IMG/VR virus record: IMGVR_UViG_3300017971_000754 | Span: 1 to 24,304 of that record | Reading direction: 5' to 3' (one strand) | DNA length: 24,304 bases | From: a virus | In this document: one piece after another, positions 17,395 through 23,795 of the stretch | How the letters are laid out: every line of letters starts with the position of its first letter | Position numbering within the stretch: position 1 is the stretch's first letter | The notes under the pieces: model-generated | The model's database searches: none | Told to the model about the DNA's origin: nothing | What the model saw: only the letters and a program-made list of their open reading frames with translations | Program-made: the position numbers and the translations under genes

Positions 17395-18002
17395 TATCCG
17401 TTTGTTGAAGTGTATCGGCCCGGAATCCAATTGCTTTGCCTGCGGTGGCTTGGGATTGGTTCCCTGGCTTCGGTCGCGTCAATATTCTTAGCTTCCGGTA
17501 AAACTACCTTATAAAAGTCTTCCTTCATTTCCTCCCGTAAAGATCGATTCTGTTGGACTACCCAAGCTAGCTTTGAAGCAAGTAACGTGTAGATGCATTT
17601 AATTAAAAGCGGATCCAGCAAGGAATCTTCAATTTCTGCAACATAATCCAGGCTTACGGTCGTTTCATCCGTGTAAATATCGCGGCCTCTTCGCTTGAAT
17701 AGTGGCCGGTCAACATCGTCAGGATCAACGTCATTGATTGAGATTATTCTGATAAAATCATCTGGCAAAGCAAACGATTTGGCATAACCAAAGGCTGGAT
17801 CAGCATCATTTTCTGCCAACACAACCAGCTTACCGGCACATTTCCACTTATGAAGCCTTAAGACCTCCCGCTTGGTTGCATCATAAAGAGCGTTGCACTT
17901 GATCGCGGCTTCGCCCTCATCCTCGCTTGTTATATCGGTAACAAGGGTTTCCGAAATTTCCGCCAAAGCATAATTGCAAATATCAGTACGATTGTCCGGC
18001 AT
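17394..18002 (-). CDS. Tail tubular protein A (T7 gp11-like adaptor)
   Basis: A 202-residue protein; T7 gp11 has 196. The opening (TDICNYALAEISE, then a cluster of Asp/Glu), 'KREVLRLHKWKCA' in the first third, FALPDDFIRIISI in the middle and the helical C-terminal half (LLIKCIYTLLASKLAW, then LREEMKEDFYKVVLPEAKNIDA) are characteristic of gp11-type adaptors. They form a ring beneath the portal and join it to the nozzle. It is followed at once by tail tubular B with a TAATG overlap. The ATG at 18002 lies within the end of the preceding gene, after a GGGGGCGGA stretch that may act as the ribosome-binding site. Confidence 0.92.
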   Translation of the reverse strand: MPDNRTDICNYALAEISETLVTDITSEDEGEAAIKCNALYDATKREVLRLHKWKCAGKLVVLAENDADPAFGYAKSFALPDDFIRIISINDVDPDDVDRPLFKRRGRDIYTDETTVSLDYVAEIEDSLLDPLLIKCIYTLLASKLAWVVQQNRSLREEMKEDFYKVVLPEAKNIDATEAREPIPSHRRQSNWIPGRYTSTNG

Positions 18003-18369
18003 TTCCGCCCCCGCTTAAAAGTGTTTTGCCGCTTCCGGCTCGTCCGGATCCCAAAACTGTGCGGCGTCTTTGGGTTGTTCGCTGCTTTGCCTGCTGAGCG
18101 GCCCGCTCCTTTGCCTTTGGATTAAACCTTACGTCCTTATCGTAATGATACTCATATTGAGGATTAAAGGTTGCCTTAGCATATCGGTTGATTACCTCAG
18201 GACTCCACTTTGTTCCGCCCATTCCTGGCGGCGCCATTTCCTTTTTCATTGCTCCAATGGGATTCAATGAGGCTTTCATAAAATGCTTTACGTTGAAAGC
18301 TTCGCTTAACCCTTTGTTAAGGACGCCATGAGTTGCAAACTGTGGATGCGTTGGATCTGTGGCCCTCAT
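17983..18369 (-). CDS. Small basic phage protein before tail tubular A
   Basis: A 128-residue basic protein. The ATG at 18369 lies only 15 nt after the terminator stem and has no Shine-Dalgarno; the intervening bases are U- and A-rich. A Met at residue 31 is an alternative start. The N-terminal half contains several short helices (NVKHFMKASLNPIGAMKKEM). The C-terminal half is Lys/Arg/Gln-rich and ends in TVLGSGRAGSGKTLLSGGGNAG. That tail resembles the end of the small protein before the portal. The protein overlaps the tail tubular A start by 20 nt. It is probably a virion or assembly protein, but I do not recognise a characterised family. Confidence 0.7.
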   Translation of the reverse strand: MRATDPTHPQFATHGVLNKGLSEAFNVKHFMKASLNPIGAMKKEMAPPGMGGTKWSPEVINRYAKATFNPQYEYHYDKDVRFNPKAKERAAQQAKQRTTQRRRTVLGSGRAGSGKTLLSGGGNAGQSY

Positions 18370-18384
18370 AATTTTTTAAGAAAA

Positions 18385-18417
18385 GGCAGCGGGGAGAGAA
18401 AGGGGCTCCCCGCCACC
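18385..18417 (-). terminator. Strong intrinsic terminator after head genes (T-phi position)
   Basis: On the minus strand, GGTGGCGGGGAG (18417-18406) pairs over all 12 positions with CTCCCCGCTGCC (18396-18385), two of the pairs being G-U, around a 9-nt loop. It is followed by TTTTCTTAAAAAATT. The stem is GC-rich and perfect in its inner 8 bp. It lies between the head accessory gene and the tail genes, the place occupied by the T-phi terminator of T7. Tail genes would then depend on read-through or on another promoter. Confidence 0.9.
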
Positions 18418-18443
18418 AATGTTTGAGCAGAAGACGCCAACGT

Positions 18444-18905
18444 TTATTCGTCAACGTAAGCAATCAAGAATAGAGCCACCGAAGCGGCGGTACTGGTTAC
18501 AACCGTTGTAAGGGTTGCAATAATTGCTTCGTCCCCAACTGCCGTGTCAGCCGGTTCAAACCGGTTATCTCCACCAGTGAAAGGCTGGTCGAGTTCAACG
18601 TCAGTTGTGTCCATGGCATCAGCATAAGCGTTCGGATTTGAGGCAACCCCAATATCCATATCGCTTACATCAAAGCCGGCCCCAGAAAGTACCCGACTCA
18701 GACTCGGAATGACAACGGCCCCAGGCTTAAGTTTGCCAAGGTTAATTGTATCCCCGGATGCCTCAGTCCCAATTACAGTGTAAGGAACCTTGAGGATTCG
18801 CAATTTTCCTGCCGCGTTCTTGGCAAGAGGGTAGCTACCGGCAGGGGAAACCTGACCAGATGAGCCAACCTGTTCATCATATAATGCGCTATTGAATTCA
18901 GCCAT
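18444..18905 (-). CDS. Probable head accessory/decoration protein
   Basis: A 153-residue protein with an AGGAG site (18915-18919) like that of the capsid gene, from which it is 45 nt away. The sequence is rich in Ala, Gly, Thr and Asp and probably all-beta. It contains SGDTINLGKLKPGAVVIPS in the middle and a hydrophobic C-terminal strand pair (AIIATLTTVVTSTAASVALFLIAYVDE read in pieces). Proteins with a 'GDTI.L.KLP.GAVV' core commonly follow phage capsid genes and are found in virions. A capsid-stabilising role is inferred from position. A strong terminator follows the stop, so the capsid and this gene form the last pair of the highly expressed head unit. Confidence 0.7.
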   Translation of the reverse strand: MAEFNSALYDEQVGSSGQVSPAGSYPLAKNAAGKLRILKVPYTVIGTEASGDTINLGKLKPGAVVIPSLSRVLSGAGFDVSDMDIGVASNPNAYADAMDTTDVELDQPFTGGDNRFEPADTAVGDEAIIATLTTVVTSTAASVALFLIAYVDE

Positions 18906-18950
18906 TTTTAATATCTCCTATTTTAAATTAATTTAGGGTTAATGACTCAA

Positions 18951-19847
18951 TTACGGGCTTTCGTCGCACATAACTTCGACAACAAGTTCTTCCTGCATCC
19001 GGGTAGCTCCAACAGACATGTTGTAGTATACCTGGGTTGCGTAGTTCTTATCGTCGCGTTCGCTGATCCGACCGCGCGCATCCTGACCGATTGCCCGGAG
19101 AATTCCACTGGAAGCGTACCCGAAACAGGTCCGGACATCCGTGGAGGTCGTCAGGGTCATCAATTCAGTCTTGATGAACTCAAAGCCCATGAAGAAGTTT
19201 ACTTCACCCTTCACCAATGCCTTGATAGCGGCATAGTCAGCATTTGAGACTTCATCAACGTTGTTGAGCAAGTCATCTAGCTGTTGCTGGGTGTGTGCGA
19301 AGTAAAGCTTATCTCCACGCGGATACTCATTCTTGCCAAGAATGGACTTGGTTTCGATGAGTTTGGCAAGGGTCAGCCCGATGTTGGAGCCACCGAAATT
19401 AACGGCAACTTTTTGCGTAGATGGAAGGGCCACGGCGATTGTTGCTCCACCATTGCCGTTCTTGTCGGCGTAGGAAGTCGCAACCGCGTTGTCGATAACC
19501 TCTTCATCCTTGGCCCGGTTAAAGGCCATAGCCGCGCTCTGAGCATAGCTTGAAGCGGGCGAAATGAGCATCTTGGTATCATCCAAGGTATCAACCAAGT
19601 CAGACCAGTCATAATCATTCAAGACACACTGGCGGCGTTGGTGATCGGAATCAACTCTTGGAGTGTCAGCATGGCGATTGGTACGCTTTACGGCTTGGGT
19701 TGCCCCCAACTGTTCCCAAAACTTGGTTTTACCCTTCTGGGATTCCTGACGTACCTTCCCGTCAAATCGAGACTCCATTTGCTGTGCTAGATGCTCCACG
19801 TTTGCGGAATACTGCTCCACAAAGGCGGTAGTAATTTTGACAGACAT
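18951..19847 (-). CDS. Major capsid protein
   Basis: A 298-residue protein with a strong AGGAG ribosome-binding site (19858-19862). The N-terminus (VKITTAFVEQYSANVEHLAQQ), the 'FWEQLGATQAVKR.NRHADTP' segment, the 'RRQCVLNDYDWSDLVD..D...MLISPASSYAQSAA' segment and a C-terminal YNMSVGATRM...VVEV match the coat family I know as Phage_capsid_2, which has an HK97-type fold and is common in marine and alphaproteobacterial podoviruses and siphoviruses. It would form the icosahedral shell. It follows the scaffold and precedes a head accessory gene. No slippery site or extended second product like T7 gp10B is visible at its end. The leader upstream is unusually long and structured. Confidence 0.9.
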   Translation of the reverse strand: MSVKITTAFVEQYSANVEHLAQQMESRFDGKVRQESQKGKTKFWEQLGATQAVKRTNRHADTPRVDSDHQRRQCVLNDYDWSDLVDTLDDTKMLISPASSYAQSAAMAFNRAKDEEVIDNAVATSYADKNGNGGATIAVALPSTQKVAVNFGGSNIGLTLAKLIETKSILGKNEYPRGDKLYFAHTQQQLDDLLNNVDEVSNADYAAIKALVKGEVNFFMGFEFIKTELMTLTTSTDVRTCFGYASSGILRAIGQDARGRISERDDKNYATQVYYNMSVGATRMQEELVVEVMCDESP

Positions 19848-20060
19848 TTTAGAATTTCTCCTATAATTGATTAAACGTTATGATTTGCACTCACGCTTAA
19901 CCGGGTATCTGTCGGCCAGGCCGGTATCTTTGAGGCAGTTCCACTTGCGGCCCTTACGGGGTATCGCTCGCTTCCCATAAGCCCAACTTGCCTAACTCTG
20001 AGATTGTGCGTCAAGCACTTGTTAAGAATTTTTCCAAGCCAGCTTAACAATTCAATTTGT
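19848..20060 (-). promoter_or_regulatory. Structured, repeat-bearing leader upstream of the capsid gene
   Basis: This is most of the longest non-coding stretch between genes (19848-20174). On the minus strand it holds several perfect or near-perfect hairpins: CTTAACAA/TTGTTAAG arms at 20043-20050 and 20019-20026; GTGC/GCAC at 20015-20018 and 20006-20009, immediately adjoining; an 8-bp stem at 19974-19981 with 19953-19960 (one G-U); a 5-bp stem at 19921-19925 with 19900-19904; and an 8-bp stem at 19893-19900 with 19871-19878 (one G-U). GATACC occurs three times (19960-19965, 19923-19928, 19904-19909). A strong AGGAG site (19858-19862) serves the capsid start. The features fit a cis-acting RNA leader or a protein-binding array. 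I see no convincing sigma-70 or T7-type promoter. Confidence 0.6.
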
Positions 20061-20091
20061 ACAAAAAGAAAGGACGCTATTTGCGCCCCTT
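20061..20091 (-). terminator. Probable intrinsic terminator between scaffold and capsid genes
   Basis: Read on the minus strand, AAGGGGCGC (20091-20083) pairs with GCGTCCTT (20077-20070) across a short AT-rich loop, with one bulged base and one G-U pair. It is followed by TTTCTTTTTG, a U-rich run. This is the form of a rho-independent terminator and lies about 85 nt after the scaffold stop. It could lower read-through into the capsid gene, or process or stabilise the scaffold mRNA end. Confidence 0.55.
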
Positions 20092-20174
20092 CTCTCTGAT
20101 AGACTTATCGCTCTCCAATATCCAATAATAATATGAAAGCCCTTTTCTAGTAAAACAGGGTTTACCGGTCAATC

Positions 20175-21056
20175 CTAATCGTTGGAGTCTGGATATTTGA
20201 GCTTATAAAGCTTTTCCATGTGGGTAACGGCTTTCAAATGGTCCGGATCGCCGGAGTTATTGAATGCCCTTGCAAATGGATGTCCGCTCTCCTTGTCGCG
20301 CATCTGGGCAATCTCGCTATCAACATCAACAAGCGGAGTATGCATCTGGCGGCCAGCCTTCAGCTTCCCTTCACTCATCATGGATCCAACCTTGGCCAAT
20401 GCTTGCAGGAACTTCGGATTATTCCCAAGAGACTGATCCTCCATCAATTCAGGATCGATCAAGTCAGCGGCAGCCTGGGCAAGCTCCAAGTTCTTGTTAT
20501 AGTCCTTGCCCCAAGCCTCATTTAGCTGAGTGCTTGCAGCTTCTTGAGCCTGGTCAAGTCCACGCTGCATTGCTTCTTGTCCCTTCACCATCCGGCCAAT
20601 GTCGAACTTGGATAAGCCCTCAATCTGCTTTTGGGTAAGCCTGAGTTCATGGGCAAGATTCAAGAATTCCTTGGCCTCTCCGTCATCCCATGGGATTCCT
20701 TCCGGCAAGTCTTCCGGCTTTTCAAGCGTATAATCATCCACGTTTTCAGGCCATCCAATCTTGGAATGGACTAAATCCCATACATCCTGCGGGGAATCCT
20801 CGCTTGGGATTGGCATCTTTTCAACACCGATCATTTGCTGGGCATTCAGGTAGCCCTTTGCCAACCCTTCAACTGTCGTGTACTTGGCTGCCAAGGCTTC
20901 ATTGTCGGTCCATCCCTCGCGCAAGTTTCCTTCCGCATCAGCTAGTGGGCCAGAAGGCGGGTCGACTCCACCGTCACCGCCTCCACCATCGCCACCATCA
21001 TCCAGGCGCAAAGGCAAGATTCCCAATAACAACATTTGATACAGATATTTGAACAT
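20175..21056 (-). CDS. Capsid assembly scaffolding protein (T7 gp9-like)
   Basis: A 293-residue protein, close to T7 gp9 (307) and in the same place, between portal and capsid. A short hydrophobic N-terminus (1-17) leads into an Asp/Gly run (about 18-33). Then comes a segment with LREGWTDNEALAAKYTTVEGLAKGYLNAQQMIG, a typical scaffold N-domain, followed by an acidic, largely helical body with Gln/Glu/Lys-rich stretches. The C-terminal end (HMEKLYKLKYPDSND) is basic then acidic, consistent with coat-binding helices of scaffolds. It would direct coat assembly and leave before DNA packaging. The ATG at 21056 is preceded by GAAAGAGAG; a second Met at residue 8 has no ribosome-binding site. Confidence 0.88.
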   Translation of the reverse strand: MFKYLYQMLLLGILPLRLDDGGDGGGGDGGVDPPSGPLADAEGNLREGWTDNEALAAKYTTVEGLAKGYLNAQQMIGVEKMPIPSEDSPQDVWDLVHSKIGWPENVDDYTLEKPEDLPEGIPWDDGEAKEFLNLAHELRLTQKQIEGLSKFDIGRMVKGQEAMQRGLDQAQEAASTQLNEAWGKDYNKNLELAQAAADLIDPELMEDQSLGNNPKFLQALAKVGSMMSEGKLKAGRQMHTPLVDVDSEIAQMRDKESGHPFARAFNNSGDPDHLKAVTHMEKLYKLKYPDSND

Positions 21057-21082
21057 ACTTCTACTCTCTTTCTTTTATGGTT

Positions 21083-21508
21083 CTACAAAACTACTTGCGG
21101 AATCTTTCGACCGGCATAACGCTTTTGCGCGTCTTCCGGGTAATTCTCGAATAACCAGGCCACAAATTGCGGTGTCTTATCCCCGGATGCCGGATCAATC
21201 AATCCCTTGTACTCAGGATAGGCTTCTTGCGGGTGCGGCAAAAGCTTAGGCTTAGGCTTAGGCATTGGCGGCGCTTCTTCCTTTGCTTGTGCATCCAAAA
21301 CGATTTCCTCTTCTGGTTTGGGATCCGGCTTAGATTCTTCTGGGAACTCTTCATCAGCAATCGCCTTTAAGAAGATTTCAACCTTGTCCGAATACTTCTT
21401 TTGGTTTCGGCGGTATTTTGGCTTACCGTCTTCACTAATATCAGCAATGGCCTTGCCATCGCGCAAAACAACTCCGTTTTCCAGTGTGTATAATGCTTCC
21501 TCACTCAT
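21083..21508 (-). CDS. Hypothetical protein, paralogue B with Pro/Glu/Lys-rich insert
   Basis: A 141-residue protein with a good AGGAGT ribosome-binding site (21516-21521). Residues about 1-45 resemble the N-terminal part of the preceding gene product (LRDGKAIADI). Residues 97-141 repeat its C-terminal block: 22 of the first 35 positions are identical, including the IDPAxGDKTP and NYP..A..RY motifs. Between them lies an insert (about 53-92) made of Pro, Glu and Lys, with a PKPKPK run encoded by three copies of a 6-bp unit. The insert is likely disordered. It lies directly before the scaffold gene. The function is unknown; the duplicated domain may be a small protein-binding module. Confidence 0.8.
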   Translation of the reverse strand: MSEEALYTLENGVVLRDGKAIADISEDGKPKYRRNQKKYSDKVEIFLKAIADEEFPEESKPDPKPEEEIVLDAQAKEEAPPMPKPKPKLLPHPQEAYPEYKGLIDPASGDKTPQFVAWLFENYPEDAQKRYAGRKIPQVVL

Positions 21509-21511
21509 AAT

Positions 21512-21862
21512 TTAGACTCCTACTATTCGATTTTTATAACGATCCGCTGCCTCAGCTGGATAATTCAGACGTAGCCAGCGCACAAATTCCGGGGTTTTAT
21601 CGCCTAAAGCTGGATCTATCACACCTTTAAAGTCTGGGAACCGATCATTCAAAGCATTGTAAGGAACCTGTTCATAAATTTTCGAATCATTACAGGTCGG
21701 CTCCCCATTAATCTGCCACATAAGCTTCTTTGCTGGTCCGGCATAATGCTCGAATCCTCGCCTCATTACAACATCCTGGCCCTGAAAGTCAGCTATTGGT
21801 ACACCTTCCCTGTAAATTACAGTCTCCTTCAACTCATAATGCGTTGGTTTGTCTCTACTCAT
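21512..21862 (-). CDS. Hypothetical protein, paralogue A of a tandem pair
   Basis: A 116-residue protein starting at the ATG at 21862. The frame is open 11 codons further upstream, but the 21862 ATG has an AAAGGA Shine-Dalgarno (21872-21877) at good spacing and overlaps the preceding gene by only 8 nt. The protein has an N-terminal part with 'VIYREGVPIADF' and a C-terminal block (about 75-116) with KGVIDPALGDKTPEFV and NYPAEAADRY. Both parts are shared with the next gene, so the two are tandem duplicates. I do not recognise a named family. Position between portal and scaffold suggests a head-assembly or accessory role, but that is inference. Confidence 0.8.
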   Translation of the reverse strand: MSRDKPTHYELKETVIYREGVPIADFQGQDVVMRRGFEHYAGPAKKLMWQINGEPTCNDSKIYEQVPYNALNDRFPDFKGVIDPALGDKTPEFVRWLRLNYPAEAADRYKNRIVGV

Positions 21863-22175
21863 GTTTTGCTGTCCTTTCTGTTTTTTCTTCCTCAAATGCT
21901 CGTCGGTTCATTTGCCAGAAAATATGTCTTAGCGGTTCCTTGCAACCATCATTATGCATGGATTTAAGCGGATCACCCCTTCCATTATTGTCCTCGGCAT
22001 AGCTGGTTTTAGTATATCCAAACCTTTCGCAAAGATCATCCAACACCTTTTTGGCATCCTCTTCGCCGCCACTCCCGGCAAACAATCTTTTATAGGAAAG
22101 GGTAAGCTCCCAGGCTTCGCGCCTCTTGTCTTCCCTTTCTTCTCTTTGCTTCTGCTTTAGGTTTTCCAGCGCCAT
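21855..22175 (-). CDS. Bbp19-like small phage protein
   Basis: A 106-residue, highly charged protein. Residues about 1-25 are Lys/Arg/Glu-rich and probably helical. They are followed by SYKRLFAG, then VLDDLCERFGY, a DPL segment, and DG..EPLRHIFWQMNRR. That pattern (F at the start, VLxDL, a variable loop, then a helix with xxHIxxxxNR) resembles the small family typified by Bbp19 of Bordetella phage BPP-1, usually encoded next to portal genes. The family's function is not established. The start overlaps the portal stop by 1 nt and lacks a strong ribosome-binding site, so translation is probably coupled to portal synthesis. The family call rests on motif memory and is moderately secure. Confidence 0.75.
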   Translation of the reverse strand: MALENLKQKQREEREDKRREAWELTLSYKRLFAGSGGEEDAKKVLDDLCERFGYTKTSYAEDNNGRGDPLKSMHNDGCKEPLRHIFWQMNRRAFEEEKTERTAKHE

Positions 22176-23791
22176 TATACTTCAATAACTTCTTGAGGCA
22201 ATTTACTGGCCGCCTCTGCCCCGGTCTTGGCTATTTCCATCGTCTGGGCCATTCTAGCCGCCTGTTCTTCTGCTTCAACCATCTCTTCGATTTCATTTTC
22301 ATCACGAATCCAATCTTGCGGCAAGCTCATATTTGTAAGGGCTCCGCGTGTTGCTGTTGTCGCCTTGATCGCGTATCTTGCAGCCGGATCGATTTCAGTC
22401 ATGCCTCTGATAAACTCCATGGCCTGGAAGAGCTGGTTGTTTTGCAGACTCTTGATTGCCAAGGCAATTCGTGAATTGTAGGAAATCTCATACTCTCCGC
22501 CCCATTCAGCGATATTCGCTGGCGGTCGTGGAAATGCGCCTTTACGGAAAAGGATAGAAAATACCCGCTCAATTGTCGGATTAAGCTTTTCTTGTGTAAG
22601 CCTGGAGAAGATTGGGGTAAATAAGCCAACTCGCTCTTCCAGCATCCCATGAATTTGAGTGGCGGTCGGGAATTGCCGGTTGTTCGCGCCTATTTGAGTG
22701 AGCATTTGGAACATGTCCACGAAGAATGCCCGCTCAATGACTCCCCGGTAAAATGCTTTTGTTGCTTCAGCCAGGTCGATCCGGTTCTTGTACTCCTGTT
22801 GCTTTGGTTCCTTGGATCCGGCCTTGTAATAGGTTACACCGTTTGGCCTGTTGTCCGGGTCATAGTCGCTGTCATCCGGAGCAATCCAAGGCGGATTGAC
22901 CATCTTTTCAATCGCAAGAAGTGTATCATACTCCATGCGGGAAAGCATCTTGGCTACTGGCAATGTGCCAATTGAAGGACTGCGGCCATACTTCTCCGAA
23001 TTTGATTTGAGAATGCGTCCTATCGGAGCTGGCAGCTCGTAATAACCATCTTCCTCGATTAGATGCTTATCAATATTGGAAACATAAACGCTTGCCCACG
23101 GCCTATTATCACCGGTTGTCGGACCTTCCTTGTATTCGCCTTCCTTGCGCTTATAGATGGCATGATAGAAGGTGAATTTCTTTTCACAGTCCGGACTTCC
23201 TGCCTTATATGCTTTAAGAACTTCCTCGCCAACATTCTCTTCGCCCCACTCGCTTACCGCCTGTCTTGCCGTCCAATCCCACTTGCGACAAATATAATCG
23301 GGCCTTTCCTCGCTGTCCATCGTGAAAGCCCATGTCGAGATAGGCCAGCTTACAAAATTCAAATCTTTCTCATCCCCGCCCTCAATAAACAAACAGGATG
23401 TTCCAAACATCAGCCCGTCAATGACATCCTCATGCCAAGACATATAGAAATTGCTTGATGCCAAGGCTTCCAGAAGAATTTCTGAGCAAATCCTAAACCA
23501 ATCCTTGATTTCTTGCGGAGCCTTTTTGTTCTTTGGTTCCAGAACAATCCACCTGGTTCCGATCGGTGTCACCCATCCAACGATTCCAGCCGCCGCCTTG
23601 AGTAGCATTTCTTCCCCTGTATAGTCGTAGCGTTCCTGAGCCCGTACCTCGCCGGGTGTTTCCAGTGTCTCAATATTGGCCTTAACCGGATAAAAATAAT
23701 CGCTTACGTCCTGCCAAGTATGACGCCAATTAACCTGTTCTTTGAACAGTTCATCACAATGGGCAACTACAAGTTTTGGGTCCGCTGGCAT
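22175..23791 (-). CDS. Portal protein (head-tail connector, T7 gp8-like)
   Basis: A 538-residue protein, almost the same length as T7 gp8 (536). Its N-terminus (about 1-35, with HCDELFKEQVNWRHTWQDVSDYF read in pieces), the 'LKAAAGIVGWVTPIGTRW' segment and the later GRSPSIGTLP and 'EERVGLFTPIFSRLTQEKLNP' segments are typical of podovirus head-to-tail connector proteins. It would form the dodecameric ring at one vertex of the capsid, nucleate procapsid assembly and serve as the DNA channel. Scaffold and capsid genes follow downstream in the usual order. The C-terminus is Glu/Ala-rich and probably helical. The start at 23791 (ATG) is the only reasonable one. Its stop overlaps the next start by 1 nt (TAATG). 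Confidence 0.95.
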   Translation of the reverse strand: MPADPKLVVAHCDELFKEQVNWRHTWQDVSDYFYPVKANIETLETPGEVRAQERYDYTGEEMLLKAAAGIVGWVTPIGTRWIVLEPKNKKAPQEIKDWFRICSEILLEALASSNFYMSWHEDVIDGLMFGTSCLFIEGGDEKDLNFVSWPISTWAFTMDSEERPDYICRKWDWTARQAVSEWGEENVGEEVLKAYKAGSPDCEKKFTFYHAIYKRKEGEYKEGPTTGDNRPWASVYVSNIDKHLIEEDGYYELPAPIGRILKSNSEKYGRSPSIGTLPVAKMLSRMEYDTLLAIEKMVNPPWIAPDDSDYDPDNRPNGVTYYKAGSKEPKQQEYKNRIDLAEATKAFYRGVIERAFFVDMFQMLTQIGANNRQFPTATQIHGMLEERVGLFTPIFSRLTQEKLNPTIERVFSILFRKGAFPRPPANIAEWGGEYEISYNSRIALAIKSLQNNQLFQAMEFIRGMTEIDPAARYAIKATTATRGALTNMSLPQDWIRDENEIEEMVEAEEQAARMAQTMEIAKTGAEAASKLPQEVIEV

Positions 23792-23795
23792 AGTT

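Noticed and set aside
17395-17430. A 12-residue N-terminal extension of tail tubular B from a TTG start.
   Set aside because: The internal ATG gives the usual family N-terminus and couples to the previous stop. The extension is just the overlap with tail tubular A.
17983-18060. A GRAGSGKT sequence in the 128-residue protein matches the Walker A pattern.
   Set aside because: It lies at the very C-terminus in a Gly/Arg-rich tail with no room for a P-loop fold or Walker B. It is better explained as the TVLG...KTLL-GG tail.
18906-18990. Possible programmed frameshift at the end of the capsid gene, as for T7 gp10B.
   Set aside because: No slippery heptamer is visible near the stop, and the next gene has its own strong ribosome-binding site.
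20085-20125. A loosely T7-promoter-like stretch on the minus strand (TCTATCAGAGAGAAGGGG).
   Set aside because: It matches only a few consensus positions, and I saw no second copy in the other gaps I compared.
19848-20174. tRNA or CRISPR repeats in the capsid leader gap.
   Set aside because: No cloverleaf, T-loop sequence or regular direct repeats with spacers could be fitted.
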